Of a stretch of DNA of 54,149 nt, positions 24,002 to 36,185 are shown piece by piece; position 1 is the stretch's first letter, and each line of letters starts with the position of its first letter. Origin of the DNA: Chalciporus piperatus (Eukaryota > Basidiomycota > Agaricomycetes > Boletales > Boletaceae). The notes under the pieces were generated by a model that made no database searches, was not told where the DNA came from, and saw only the letters and a list, made by a program, of their open reading frames with translations. The stretch covers positions 1-54,149 of the forward strand of contig JBBPTG010000167.1 in the NCBI GenBank assembly GCA_038093975.1, written 5' to 3'. The position numbers and the translations under genes are program-made.

Positions 24002-24704
24002 TCAAGAGCGCCGCAAGTTATTCTCCTCCGACCTCTTCTTCAAACCCTCTGCCATAGCCTTGAACCCCTCCTGAAGTCCACTCCCCACAAACAAGTTGAC
24101 CGCGTGAGCCAACATCCCACCGAACACCTCAATCGTCTCATACCGTGTCAGCTTTCGCCCATCAACCTCTACCTCCACCAACGCCTGCCAGCGTTCAGCG
24201 TTCAGCAGCCAACTCGGATAGTCAATGTTCTTCCACGCGCAGCGGTAGTTCTCTGGATCAAGCGAGGTGATCACCTCAAACGCACCGCTGACTTGGAATA
24301 AACCCGGTGTGTCGAATGTAGGCGGAATGTGCACGGGGCGAATAAGAAGATGAGCGCCAGCGCGAGGCGTTTGCTGAGAGGCAGGTAGCGGGTTCTTGGA
24401 TGCATCAGTCAGGCATTGGTTGCGACTGCGCAACGCGTCATTCATGCATTAGCCAAGGGATGAGACACGTCGTGAAACACTAGCACGTACACAAACGGGT
24501 TCCTATCCATCGAGCTTGAATCAGCCAATGTCCCTTCGCAACCGAACCGCGACGACCAACTCACCACTCGTGATACGACCCCCAGTCCATCAGGACTTGC
24601 CATACTACCTCGCGTGGCGCATCAATGAGGATAGATGCAGATGCGTCGAATACCCCACTCCCAGCAATTGGAGGGAGACCTGTGTTGGCGTTACTAGATG
24701 CCAT
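24002..24704 (-). CDS. SRPBCC-fold (START/polyketide-cyclase-like) protein
   Basis: Three exons (24565-24704, 24491-24502, 24002-24425) join in phase to 191 residues; the middle exon is only 12 nt and encodes most of the EWNPFV signature. It begins MASSNANTGLPPIAGSGVFD, followed by ILIDAPREVVWQVLMDWGSY and then HEWNPFVRN, the usual N-terminal strand and helix of SRPBCC lipid/ligand-binding proteins. SLDPENYRCAWKN and the long C-terminal helix (NLFVGSGLQEGFKAMAEGLK) complete the fold. The ligand is unknown. It is divergent to UTP10, with starts 133 bp apart, so the two probably share a promoter. Confidence 0.85.
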
Positions 24705-24837
24705 GAGTAACTATCGAACTGGAAGGCTCGTCGCGGGCTCACATCGGTCTGGATTACATAATCGAAAAATTAGACTCCCTAGCAAGCCGAAAGTTAATCT
24801 CATCTCGTATTCCCCAGTTCTGAGATTGACAAGGCTC

Positions 24838-27800
24838 ATGCCTTCAGCTCTTGCAGCCCAACTAGCTGCTTCAGTTTCTCTCAACGCGTCCTTACTCCAG
24901 GACCGTTCAAAAAAGCGGCAGACAGAGTCATACCTGTTCACAGGCAAAGATGCCGACGCTCACGACCTTGACTCGATCCACGCCCTCGCATCAGGCGCAT
25001 TCACCCAGCTTCGCTCACTCTCACCCGTGTTCTCATCTCGGAATGTGAAAGCAGGCCTGGATGGAACATCTGTCGCCGTAGACTTTGAACAAACGCTCTT
25101 CTCAGATGCCGCAAAGTCTCTAGATCGGACTCTTCAGCCACGCGAGGTCAATGCAAATCTCGATCAAAACATAAACGCTTTATTGGCACTCCTTGGTCAT
25201 TGGCTTATGGATCCACCCGCGAGCAGAGTGTTAGAGTGGCTTGTGAGGCGCTTCAGGTGAGCCCTTCTTGCGATTTGTATTCTGCTCCTTACCTTTCCTC
25301 AGAATCAATGAGTTCAACGTGGATACCCTCCTCGCACTGTTCTTGCCATACCACGAGTCCCCTCACTTTGTAAAGATGCTGTCAATCTTGCATATAAAGT
25401 AGGTACTTCACTCTGTGAAGATTGTCGTTTGCTAATGCGTATCAAGACCAAACTCTCCTTTCTCGTTCCTTCTCGCCTTCAAGTCGGCGGCGAAGCCACT
25501 CGGACGGACTGCGTTAATCAAAGCCATGGTGTCAGACACAGAGGTGGCCCGTTTTGTTGCCAACCTTTTGCCCATAGCAATCAAATGTAAGTGAAATTCG
25601 TTTGGTGTCCTGCGCTCATCTTATCCACTGCTTGCCTCAGGTTCGCACTCACACCGCACGCTGCTCTCCTTCCACGCTGCTACTATGCATGACTACATCT
25701 CCAGCACGTCTTCTCTGGACGATGGCGTGCTTGCGTTTGTTCTGCCCTCATTGCTTACTCCACTTCAGGGATCTCAAAAAGATGCCAACGTAACGGTGAG
25801 CTGTCTGTTCAGACGTTCTGGAATCTATCTTATCTCTCCAACTAGCTCGGAAGTTTCCTTCTTCTGTGTACCCTCTCCCGGAGAGTGAATCTAAAGCCGG
25901 CTGCTCTATCTGCCATCATAAGCGCAATGGCAACTCAAGTGCGCACTTCGCACAAGGGTTCCGTGTCCACCGCCCATTTCATCAACACTGCAGTGGCGAT
26001 CTGTTCGCAACAAGAGGATATCCAAGCATTACCTCTCAACGTATGTCGGTCGTGTACCAAAATGCGGTGCGTCTTTTTCGAGTTGTTGTGCGAGAAAAGT
26101 CCGCTCAAGATCGGTCGTATAGTGGATTCCCAGATGAAATGAGTAAAGCGATGGAGATCATCGGTGTTCAACGCTTCGCTCTCCCGCTTTTGCGTCCACT
26201 GGGTGAACAGTGCGTGGGCCTCGGTCATCTATGTCTTCAACGCTAGCTAATGTCTGAATACAGCATCCACGAGTCCCGGGTTATGTCTCTTTTTTCAAGC
26301 ATCATCAACACCACGAATGCTCCCCTAGGAATCATCAAAGAGTTGTCGATTATTCTGGTCCGTGTCGCCATGTCGACTACCGATGTGCAGTTGGATGCGC
26401 AGTCAGAGGGAGACAAAGTCGAGAGCAAAGAGCAAACTAGTACCGCTGCGCGGTCGCTTCTGTCCCTTGTGCATCAGCGTCATCTTGAGCTTCTGCAGAG
26501 TGTTATTGAGGACTTGCTTACCGAGACGGGCAAAGAGCCGAAGGGTGACCGCAAAAAGAACAGGATCAAGATTGCCAAAGAGCTTTTGGCATTGTTCTCT
26601 TTCGTGCGTGTGCACACCGTTTATTGTGTGTCATCGATGGCTTATGCAGCAAATAAGAGCAATCCCTTAGCTCAGCCTAACGATAAAGACCAGGATGTGA
26701 CTGCATCTGCGAATTCGACGAAAGACAAACGTGTCGTTGCAGTGGAAGGGTTGTATACGGCATTACAAGACCCTCAAGATAAAGACGATTCGCCTATCGA
26801 CGTCTTGCAAGCCCTTTCCACCTCTCCTGATTCTTTCTTCTCGACGATTGTTCCCCAGGGGTTCTCGGGTGCTTGGATCTCCGTCCTTCCTTCGGTATGT
26901 ACGGTACGACTCTCGCTCGTCTAAGCTGATCTTATGTTCAAAAGGTCGACCAAGTAACGAACGACGCGAATCAGAATTATGTTTTGTTTATGCAACAAAT
27001 TTATGCCCTCTCTTGCGCCCCTGTGAGCACTGCACCTAGCCAATTTTCAACATCCGTCTTGAGGGCACTGTTCCTCCACTTGAGAGACGGCTCTCTGGCT
27101 TTCCTGCTCGGGATCCTTGTCTCATCCTCCCCTAGCTTGGAGAGGGTCAGAACGCACGCCCTTCTGCATATTCTCGCATTCATTCGTGGACACTCCGATT
27201 CCAGTGCTATCGATTTCCAGACAGTACTTCCTTCGTTGATTGCAATACTCTTGGATTCCCGAACTGACAAACGGGACCGCGCCTTGATCTTCGAAAGCAT
27301 CTCGCTCCTCGGTAGTATCGGTGAGAAGAAGCATGTGTATGGCTTGGATACAATATATGGATCGGTTTCTTGTGAGTTACCAGGTCTTTCATATGAATTT
27401 ATCCTTACTTACGATTCATGACAGCCCAATTACAATATGTTGATACCAAGGATCTCTCTTCGTATATCAAAGCTGTCATGGAGAATAACGAGCAATTGAT
27501 CCAAGATGCTGAGTACATTCAGGTGTTCCACCAACGGCACTTTGAAGGCTCGAACGCAAAGTACGATTCATTTCCGATTGCAGTCTCTTCTCATTCGATG
27601 CTCACAGCACGCGTAGATACAAGCGTCGAGTCTTGTGTTTCCTGCTCTCACATGTCATCACGCATCCATCCCCGTTCGCTCGGATCGCCCTGCTTCGCTC
27701 GATTGAAAATGTCGCCGACTTCTCCAAGTCTCGCATGCTGCTCCCAGTCATCAAGAGTTTTACTGAAGACTCTCCCCCGGTTGCGCAGTTGTTTGGATCG

Positions 27801-30800
27801 GCATACGAGGAATACGTACCGCTCGTCGTCTCCGGTTTTCTCAGCGTTGCTTCGTCGGACCTGGGAAGTCAGGATGAGAATGAGACATGGCCTGTGTTTA
27901 TCACGGGCCTTCGGTTTTACTTTCGCTCGAGTACGTTCGGTTTATGCAATTTTGGTGCCACTTGTTGACCGTGGTCGAATCCAAGATTCGGATGCATCCT
28001 CCCGAGAGCTTTACGCAAACGCCCTCGATCAACGGCTCTTCGTCGACCTCGACCTCGACAAAAAATCAGAGGTTTGTATAGTGTTGTTGCAAGCAGGCAA
28101 CGAAGGCGGTGAAGTGGTGAGTGAACCACCGTCAGAAGTCATGATCCGCGTGCTGAGCAATCGATTTCTAGTATTTGGCTTCAAGAGCGCTTCTCGGGAA
28201 GCTTCTTCGAGATGTGGAGTTGATTAGTCGCCTCCTTGTCCAACTGCAGCCATCCCACGTCGAGAATGAGGCGCCGGTCAACAAACGCGCCAAGTTGGAC
28301 CAGTAAGTAGCAACCCTCGAGTTTCCCCATTGCATGAGGGCTGGCGACTCATCATCTTTCCTAGACCGCCACGCACCTCTGAGATGAATAAACTCCAGCC
28401 GTTGAGTTTGCTAGCCGAAGTTCTCGGAACGACAGACATTCCGGGATCCTTGGATCTGATTTCCACATTGTTAGAGACGCTCAACAAGATCATCCGCTCC
28501 GAGCTGTGGGGACCGTCAGACATTAGCTACGTGTGCCAGATGTTGATGGCTGCGATCGAAAGAAGTGCGCGCAGGGTCACGGTACGTGCTTCTTTTGTCG
28601 AGTCTCGTTCGACGTTTAACGTGAATTTAGGAGCCTCCGGCGAGACCTCTGCGCTTGGATGTATTGGTTGAACTCGTCAGGGGTACGTTGCTTTCTTGCT
28701 TTACATTTATCCCTTTTGAAATAATTATGAAGTTACCGACAACCCTCAAACGTTCAACGAGGCCCTGCTGTTGATGGCCAGCTTGGCCCGGCTCACTCCC
28801 GACTCTGTCCTTCACAACATCATGCCCATCTTCACGTTCATGGGATCGAACGTCTTCCACAGGGACGATTCGTACAGCTTCAAGGTTGTTCAGCAGGTAG
28901 GTCTCAAGTTGCTTCATTCTTCGCGAGGAAGGCTCAGCAAGTCGATGTAGACAATCGATAACATCGTGCCAGTCATGGTGTCGTCACTGAAAACAAAACA
29001 CTCAAGCGGTCTCGATCTCTACATCGGCGCTAGAGACTTCCTTCGCATATTCACGGATGCGTCGAACCACATTCCTCGTCACAGGAGACAAAAGTGTGTG
29101 CTTTTCTTGAGTGGGTCGGGATGATTGCTCATCTATGTACCAGCTTTTTCGTTCATCTTACGGAAGTTCTCGAAGCTCAAGTCTTCTTGGCCCCCGTTTG
29201 TATGCTCCTGGTTGACAAAGTCACTAACCGCGCCAGCCGTCAAACGCCAGAGGAAGCACAGAGTACTCTCACTCTCCCCACTTCGTTGCTTCGTCATTTC
29301 GATCGACCACGGCAACTACTTGTGAGTTTGTCACCATCGCGTTTATTCATTCCGTAGAACACTACTCATGAACCATCAAAGGTTGTCACTGAGGTGTTGA
29401 AGGAGTGTTTGAGATTGACGAGTCGTCTGTTGACACCTGAAAGCGCCGGGCCGGCGTTCTTGGATTACCCTCGGTAAGAATTGCTTATATCCGAATTGGT
29501 ATTCTGGGCGTGAACTTCGCATTGCAGCGACGGAGAACATTCGTCATCGACCTCAGCTACGTTGAAGCGCCGCATACAAACACTGATCCTGTTCGCGAGC
29601 ACCTCCTTGACATCAGCGGAATCTGCCAAGCAGTCAGACATTGGGAAAGGTGGCAGCACCACCGATGTCATCACTCATCTCTTGGAGCTTGCTACCCTAC
29701 ATGCCGGTCAGGTCCCCGAAGGTGACTCAGTGACGATTGTCGCCGCAGCTCAGACTGCAATCGAGCGCATCATGAATGTCATTTCTGCCAAGGAATTCTT
29801 GTCTGGAGCACATGCGCTGCTTAAATCAGAGGATGCGAGAGTAGGTGTCCTGCCGTCCGACCGAAGTGTGGATGCTTATGACGACGATCCCTTTTCCTAG
29901 ATCAAAGCTGGAGCCCTTGGCGTCGTTTCTGCGAGAGCTCCACTCGTCACTGAGACGTTGCGCCAAGAATGTCAAGCAACGATGATCGAGCTCATAGGCC
30001 TTATCCGCGACGTCATCGCGCGTCAATCCGCAGGTTCACTCGTCGAATCTGCGCTTACAGCGCTGAAAGCATTAGGATCTACCTGCTGCCCCGGCGAAGA
30101 GGCCGCGTTCCTGTCCACCTTGCCTCACATCATCAAAGTGGTGCGAACTCGCACGAGTGCAGCAGCAGCGGTGACCGTTTTACCGTGCTATATGTGAGCC
30201 GCTGAATTCATTCGAATTGGACCTTTACTTATCTGATCATCGTGGAACCAGCTCTGCCCTCGGACCACGCATCATTCCTCATTTCAAAGAGATCGCCCAA
30301 GAGTGTTTATCGATTCTTCGCGATGGTCTGAAGGGCAAGACGCGTAGGTTTCTCGACACTTGTATGACGTTGCAGTTATTGACCGGTTCTCCAGCGCTAG
30401 CCGGTGTAGGTGACGGCGCACTCGAAACACTCCAGAGGCTCTTGTCCTCCCTCCCTGCTTTTTACGGAACTTCGGAGTTGAGCGAGATCGCAAAACTTTA
30501 CGTTGAATATAGCGCAACATCGACCATACAAAACAACCCCCTCACTGGACTGACAAAGGCTATCTCGAAGCGGACCTCGGCCGAAGTCTTATTACCAGTG
30601 CTTTACGAGCTTTGGCCCGAAGTCGGCAAAGCGCAGACGAAGGTGTGTCACGCACGTTGGATTGTGCTCAAGACAGTTGCTGAATAGTCGATTAGGATGA
30701 TGTCAATGGTCTAATTGGGTACTTTTCACTGTTCAAGAGGGCATTGAATGCTGCTCCCCGTCCTGAAGTTCTGGAAAAGTTGCGTCAGATATTCAAAGTC

Positions 30801-31846
30801 TTCGTCGAAGCTTTCGATGTCAGGATGGAGTTCGGTACAACAGAGGTCAGGTTTTAGTTGTTCGTGGGATGTCATTCAAGGTATTCATGACTTTTGACCA
30901 GGGCGAGCCATTTATGATATCAGCGTTCACCGAGTTCGTGGTGAAGCTAAATGAAAACGCCTTCAGGCCACTCTTCAGGCGTATGCATGATTGGGCGTTC
31001 GCAGACGAGAAAGGTGCGTGAGGGTTTCGCTGATGACGTCTGATTATAGCTGATTCCCCACAGCGACTGTCCAGAGGAAGATTACATTCTGTCATGTTTA
31101 TACCGCATTGCTCGATTACTTCAAGGTGTGTTTTCATCTCGAGGGACTCGACCATCTAGCTGATGAAATTCAGGGGCTGATGAATCCGTACATGGCAACG
31201 CTGCTGCGTCCTCTCACCGAGGTATTACAATCGTTCAAGTCTCCGTCAGCGGACGGGGAACTGTGGTCGGGAGTCATCTTGGTGGTGACAAAGTCTCTTG
31301 AAGCCGATGATGGAGGTACGTCACTTAAACTCGGGCTTCTTCTTCGACCTAATCATTGTTTCCTGCAGTTTTCTGGCGCGAGGACAAACTGTCTACCCTC
31401 GTTCCACACCTACTTTCTCAGGTTCCGATAGCAGTGCACCTTCCATCCCCTTCACAGGAGTCACAGACGAAAACACCTAGACAGCTTCTGATTTCCTGTC
31501 TGCTCTCCCTGATCACACAAATTCCAAACTCTTCCTCGGATCTCGTCAAGCGTCTCAACCTCGAACTCCTCATGCACACGCGTTCCGAGGACGCACGGGT
31601 GCGCATCCTGGCGTTGGAGTGCTCGACCGAGATGTGGAAAGCGGAAGGAGGTAAACTTATCGGTGCGTCACCCAATGCTTCTGGAGTCTAAGCGGGAGCT
31701 TACCCCACTCATTCCCAGGATTCGTTGGTGAAACGGCAGCATTCATCACGGAGTGTGCCGAGGATGAGAACGACACTGTCGTGAGGGAGGCTCACAATCT
31801 CAAAAACGCCGTCGAGAGCGTGGCTGGTAGCATCAGTGGTTTGTAG
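24838..31846 (+). CDS. UTP10: U3 small nucleolar RNP protein Utp10 (HEATR1)
   Basis: Very large HEAT-repeat protein of the t-UTP/SSU processome, needed for rRNA transcription and 18S pre-rRNA processing in the nucleolus. It begins [20 protein letters not shown] at ATG 24838 and runs through many exons separated by introns of about 50 nt; the first exon is 24838-25256 and the second starts at 25303, in phase. Segments that can be followed include [55 protein letters not shown], and the C-terminal BP28CT-like region ([20 protein letters not shown], then [20 protein letters not shown]) with end VAGSISGL. I did not resolve every exon, especially around 26040-26160 and 27960-28200. Part of the 3' region is duplicated at 51.4-52.0 kb. 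No break was seen. Confidence 0.9.
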
Positions 31847-31849
31847 CCC

Positions 31850-32530
31850 AAAAACATTTCGGGTAATATACAGGAGGCAACAAAGTCCAAGTTGTGAAGC
31901 ACGAAGGCGAACCACTCAACCCGTCAAAGGTGGCGTAGACATTTCTCAGGAAACCATTTCCGACGATCCAGAACGCTGTTCGAGGGAAAGGTGATGAGTT
32001 GTCGTCTCGTGAAACTGAACAAAGAGTCAGAAACTACATACCATCAGTCCGGCAACAGAAACCGTGAAGGCTTCCGACAGGATCATAAGCACCACTCCAG
32101 GTGGGCAGCGCGGCCAAGTGGCATACTGCTCGAAGCTTGAAGCTTGGAGACTCGCGGGACATCCGGGGATACGTGCCACCGGAATGTGTTGATCCAAGAT
32201 TGAGCGCTGAGCTACCGACTCGAACGCACTGAAGTACGTGAGCTAATTTGGGCGGGAAACTTGAAGAATACTCGAGGTCGTCCGCGGTTGATGTCAACCC
32301 AAAACACGTCAGGGGATTACCTGTATCTGCAGCACTGACCAGGGGGAGCCGCTGCCGCCATCCTCGAGTGTCGAAGCTCGAAGGTTTCAAGTGAATGAAC
32401 AGCCGTACCAAACTTGTGTATTTCATTGGTAGTGACAGGATACCGATCGGTCCACCAAACGTCTGACCAGGACCGCCCTTGCACGTCTCTTCCGACACGG
32501 ACCATCAGAACTGCAGCCTAACTAAGAATA
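31850..32530. other. Convergent spacer between UTP10 and the CIR_N gene
   Basis: About 690 bp. The ORF at 32034-32498 (minus) lacks domains and good codon pattern. I see no gene here. Confidence 0.4.
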
Positions 32531-32532
32531 CA

Positions 32533-33494
32533 TTACCAACATCTCCTTCTCCATCGATCTTTGTAGGCATGAGCATCCTCCACTTCCCTTCTATTGTACA
32601 CATCACCATATCCCTCTTCCAGCCCGCCATGGACCGTGCTCGGTGTTTCACTGCCCAACATTTCTCGCTTTTTCCGGCGGATGAGAGCAAGTGCACGTTC
32701 GCGTTCTGATGACTCCCGGTTCAAACGTGCCGTGGTTGGGTCAAGCTGTGACGGCGGCCTCGAGCTGGATGGTGGTTGGTCAGAATGACGAGATGCACGA
32801 TGTTGCCTGGAATGAGTGTCGGCTGAGGGGAGCGGAGGTCGTGACGTGCGGTTGCGTGAAGCTAGTTGTTGCGTTATTGAAGTAAGTGGATCGTTCATAG
32901 ATTTCGAGCGTAAATCCCTTTTTCTGCGAGTCCTATGTCAGAATACTATCGACAGCTATACAAGACACTTGCCTTCGTGCGTCTTGGTCATGTTCTGCAG
33001 GGGCGTTATGATCTTTTGATTTCCCCGAGTACCAAGGATTGAGGTCTTTGGCACTTGGCGCTAATGGGACACCTTTCTCCGCTTCCGAGGGAGCTGTCTT
33101 CTTAGTTGCGCGAACAGCAGTTATCGTCGCTTGCTGTAACACCGATCGTTTTAGCCAGTCAGGTAAAGTGACCCACCACACCAATCCTCACCTGCTCTAA
33201 ATCCTCAAAGAAATTGATATGTTTCCCAGACCCAATCCCGGTTCCACCGCCCGTATTCGTCGTTGCCCCTGGTTCCTCCACCGCATCAGCTCTCTCCTTT
33301 CCCTTCCCTTTTCCACCAATCCCCGCACGTTCGCGTAGGAGCGTTATCCTCGCTTCTGCATCGGCAAGTGCGATCCGCCCTTCTTGTTCTGCTTCTTTGA
33401 GAGCTGCTTCTTCTTCGTCTCGCTTGACGCGCTCGATGTTGTCGCGGCGATAAGGGTGGTAGGATTTGTGGTGGGCGATGTTGAGTTTCCCCAT
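32533..33494 (-). CDS. CIR_N-domain protein, LENG1-like
   Basis: Three exons (33192-33494, 32973-33133, 32533-32932) join in phase to 287 residues. The N-terminus MGKLNIAHHKSYHPYRRDNI followed by ERVKRDEEEAALKEAEQEGR is the CBF1-interacting corepressor N-terminal (CIR_N) signature, shared by LENG1 and pre-mRNA-splicing factors. A coiled charged stretch, then LNPWYSGKSKDHN, then a Ser/Arg-rich C-terminus follow, as in LENG1 relatives. A nuclear, splicing-associated role is inferred from the family. Intron 2 (32933-32972) is only 40 nt and has a GC donor (GAAG|GCAAGT), the second GC-AG intron in this window. It is head-to-head with ORC5, with ATGs 36 bp apart if ORC5 starts at 33531. Confidence 0.85.
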
Positions 33495-33530
33495 GTCAGT
33501 AACTTGAAGCTGGCTTGGCAGGAACTTGCG

Positions 33531-34672
33531 ATGGCTAGTGAGCTTCTGAATTCAACAAGGACAAACAACACCAAGTCACGCCAAGTGGATTATCGAGCAC
33601 CGTCGACTTTTCCCTCGCGCATCACCCGCAGCATCATATGGACGAAGAAGAAGCAGTTATTCAGGAGATATTCGAGGGCCCCCCCTGGATACATGTCCTT
33701 CGCTACTCACCTGACAACGTTGGCATCCGCAAATATGCCACCGTTCATCTACGTCACAGACACGCGCAACCCGCGTATAACTGCTTCAGTTATCGATTCT
33801 ATCTTCCAAGGTACTTCCTCCATCCCAGACGCTCCACCTATCCACTACGCACACGTCAATGCCGTGACATGCTTCACAACACGGATATTCTACGACACCG
33901 TACTCAACGCTCTCGCGGGAGACGATTCACAGCGATACAACGACAGCATCGACAGCTTTCTCCACGGGCTCAGGAGGCTCCGTCGCGAGCTTATGGGAGG
34001 TCCTACCAATGGCAATGGCAAGGGAAAGGGAAAAGCTACCCAATACGAAAACGAACAAGATCCGGCGATGGTGATTCTCATCGAAAGGACTAAGAGGTTG
34101 TGCGAGACTCTCCCAGAATTGCCCGTCCCTCTGACACGTTTAGCTGAACTGGTCAGTAAGAGGCGCAGGAAGCCAAGTTCTCCGAAGAAAAGTGGCAGCT
34201 CGCAGACGGTTGTCAAGGTACGGATGCTGCTGTTTACTCCACAGTGTCATACCCCCTTGCCCGCACCTTACCTTATTTCTTCAAGGTTTCCCAAAGGTTA
34301 CTGAGCCCTACAATATTTCCCCTGGATAGATTGCTTGCAATCCTAGGCACATTATTGGAGGAAAATGATTTCGAGTCACGGCCGCACGACCCCCGCTTTG
34401 AACTGCCAGGGGAGTATACCGACATGGAGCTTGGACGGATACATATCTATGCAGCAGTGGGGCCCCTTTCTCCCCAGTCGTTAAGTAACTCATCAAGCTA
34501 GCGCCGCAAGATCACGGAGCTGACCCTTATGAGGGCATTGCACCGAACGACCGCAATGGACAAGCTGGATGGTCCGCCCATGTTGAAATGTGGGATATCG
34601 TATGATGTTGCGCTGGCACTCGCACGAGACTTGGACGTCCCATTGAACGATTTGCTGTGGGATCCTGCTTGA
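33531..34672 (+). CDS. ORC5: Origin recognition complex subunit 5
   Basis: Subunit of the DNA replication origin recognition complex. Three exons (33531-34217, 34286-34456, 34502-34672) give 342 residues in phase. Family features are MPPFIYVTDTRNPRITASVI, then VNAVTCFTTRIFYDTVLNAL, then YNDSIDSFLHGLRRLRREL, and the Orc5 C-terminal winged-helix region (RLLSPTIFPLDRLLAILGTL, then RKITELTLMRALHRTTAMDK, ending NDLLWDPA). No classical Walker A is visible in the N-terminus. The start is uncertain: ATG 33531 leaves 36 bp to the divergent CIR_N gene, and similarity to fungal Orc5 begins only near PPGYM, so ATG 33693 (288 residues) is possible. Confidence 0.85.
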
Positions 34673-34929
34673 ATCGTGTTGTGACCCTGATGAGTCCGGC
34701 AAGGTTTCACGTCAAAACGACAGTGTCTAGGGTTCATTGTCCTGCTTAACGATAGCCAGTAATTAAAAAAATGTATGACACTACTACTGAAAACGAGCAA
34801 CTTCAGCTGCATCATAAAGTATGTACCCGGAGTGGAGAGGAAGTAAAGGGTCATGATAAGAAGCAGGACTGCTTGCGGGGTCACCTGCCAGGATTTCAGA
34901 GCTACAGATTAAATGCATCATGCGATTTG

Positions 34930-35988
34930 TTAGTGACTTACTGGGCTTCGCCAGGTCCCGAGCTTTCTGGCACTTGGCCATGCGAGGTAAACAACGAAGC
35001 TTTGAGGAGTGTTAGTGCCGATCGACATCTCAGCAGTGTTAGACTTACCTTCTTCGACGTCTGCCGGATCTCCAGTGCCAGCAATCAGTCCCGGGTTTGC
35101 GGCGGCCGGCACTACAGTAGGTACCTGAAGTTTCGGCGTCGATTCCTGGATCCTGAGCTCCGTCTGATGATTCAAGGCCTCCACACGCCGTGCATCAGCC
35201 TCCGCACGCCGCGCATCAGCCTCCGCACGCCGCACATCAGCCTCCGCATCCGTCTGATGATTCAAGGCCTCCACACGCCGTGCATCTGCCTCCACACGCC
35301 GTGCATCTGCCTCCGCACGCCGCGCATCAGCCTCTGCACGCCGCGCATCAGCCTCTGCACGCCGTGTATCTACCTCCTTTGCATGACTACCTGCCTCCAC
35401 GTGCTGTGCATCTGCCTCCACACGCCGCGCATCTGCCTCCACAAGCCGTGCATCTGCCTCCTTTGCATGACTACCTGCCTCCTTTGAACGTATGTCGTAG
35501 TCGAAAAACCCATCCAAGGTTGCTATGCGGCGGAAGAGGACGAGGAGTAGCAGAATCCACCAGCATCCGGTGAAGTCAGGGATAGGATAATTCCATGGTT
35601 GGTCGGACGAAGAAGAATCCGAGTCGACTGTTGGAGGGCTTGTTGATGGAGCTGGAGTGGAGTCTTTGGCTGAAAAGGGGTCTTTGGCTTCGGCTAGGGT
35701 GGATATGTATACCGCATCTCGACTTCCAGTGATCGATGAGTCCGCCCCAAAGACGGGCGGTGCCGAGGTGATAGCGGGGGAAATTGAAGGAGCCGGGGTG
35801 ATAGGCTGCGAAGTGGAACGAGCCAGTGTGATATTGTCGGAAATGGAAGGAACCAGAGTCCTTGGCGGGAAAGACCATGAAGAGGTAAGGGCAGGCATGT
35901 TGCGAAGGATCAAAGCGAGAAAGATGGAGATAAACACCACGATAAGTTGAGATGAGGCTGACATGCTGGGCAGTTTGAGCTTAAACAT
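34930..35988 (-). CDS. Membrane protein with a long heptad-repeat coiled coil
   Basis: ATG 35988 opens a frame of 352 codons. Residues about 14-32 (LIVVFISIFLALILRNM) and about 140-160 (CWWILLLLVLFRRIATL) are hydrophobic spans. After the second, the chain is a run of EADARRA/EADARRV heptads with ALNHQT breaks, a strongly predicted coiled coil of about 115 residues. Proline- and Ala-rich residues follow. Such coiled-coil membrane proteins recur in Agaricomycetes, function unknown. The 3' end is uncertain: a GTAAGT donor after DVEE suggests splicing into further short exons toward 34800, which would overlap the 3' flank of ORC5. Confidence 0.6.
   Translation of the reverse strand: MFKLKLPSMSASSQLIVVFISIFLALILRNMPALTSSWSFPPRTLVPSISDNITLARSTSQPITPAPSISPAITSAPPVFGADSSITGSRDAVYISTLAEAKDPFSAKDSTPAPSTSPPTVDSDSSSSDQPWNYPIPDFTGCWWILLLLVLFRRIATLDGFFDYDIRSKEAGSHAKEADARLVEADARRVEADAQHVEAGSHAKEVDTRRAEADARRAEADARRAEADARRVEADARRVEALNHQTDAEADVRRAEADARRAEADARRVEALNHQTELRIQESTPKLQVPTVVPAAANPGLIAGTGDPADVEEGKSNTAEMSIGTNTPQSFVVYLAWPSARKLGTWRSPVSH
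35176..35475. repeat. 21-bp coding tandem repeat
   Basis: Repeated units of the form GCCTCCGCACGCCGCGCATCA, with point variants, are arranged in frame so that each encodes one heptad of the coiled coil. Two larger copies of an ALNHQT-bounded block are also visible. Length is likely to vary between strains. Confidence 0.85.
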
Positions 35989-36185
35989 CACAAGATGACC
36001 GAGGCTGACAAGTTAGCGCTAGTTAGCCTCAATCAATCGTGTTTCACTTGGGTTTCACCTAAGCTTACCTAACATCATGTGATCTAGCATCATGTGATTT
36101 AATAGGAGTAGTCCATCCGCGGCCAAAGAGAGTACCAACTCAATCCCGCGCTGCCCACCCTCCTGCTCTCCTCGCAGAGAACGTG

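Noticed and set aside
26984..31691. Many overlapping ORFs on both strands in this interval
   Set aside because: Those in frame are exons of UTP10 run into introns; the rest are shadows.
32034..32498. 154-codon minus ORF between UTP10 and the CIR_N gene
   Set aside because: No domain, no splice support, amino-acid composition of random translated spacer.
33384..33530. Upstream in-frame extension of ORC5
   Set aside because: It would overlap the 5' end of the divergent CIR_N gene, and the residues are hydrophobic Phe/Val runs from antisense of Glu/Lys-rich codons.
34784..34981. Extra C-terminal exons of the coiled-coil gene
   Set aside because: Possible donors and acceptors exist (GTAAGT after DVEE, CTGTAG near 34920), but several joins are equally plausible and they run into the ORC5 3' flank, so I did not fix them.
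35190..35573. Plus-strand ORF rich in HQPPHAA
   Set aside because: Reverse-strand reading of the 21-bp heptad repeat; low complexity only.
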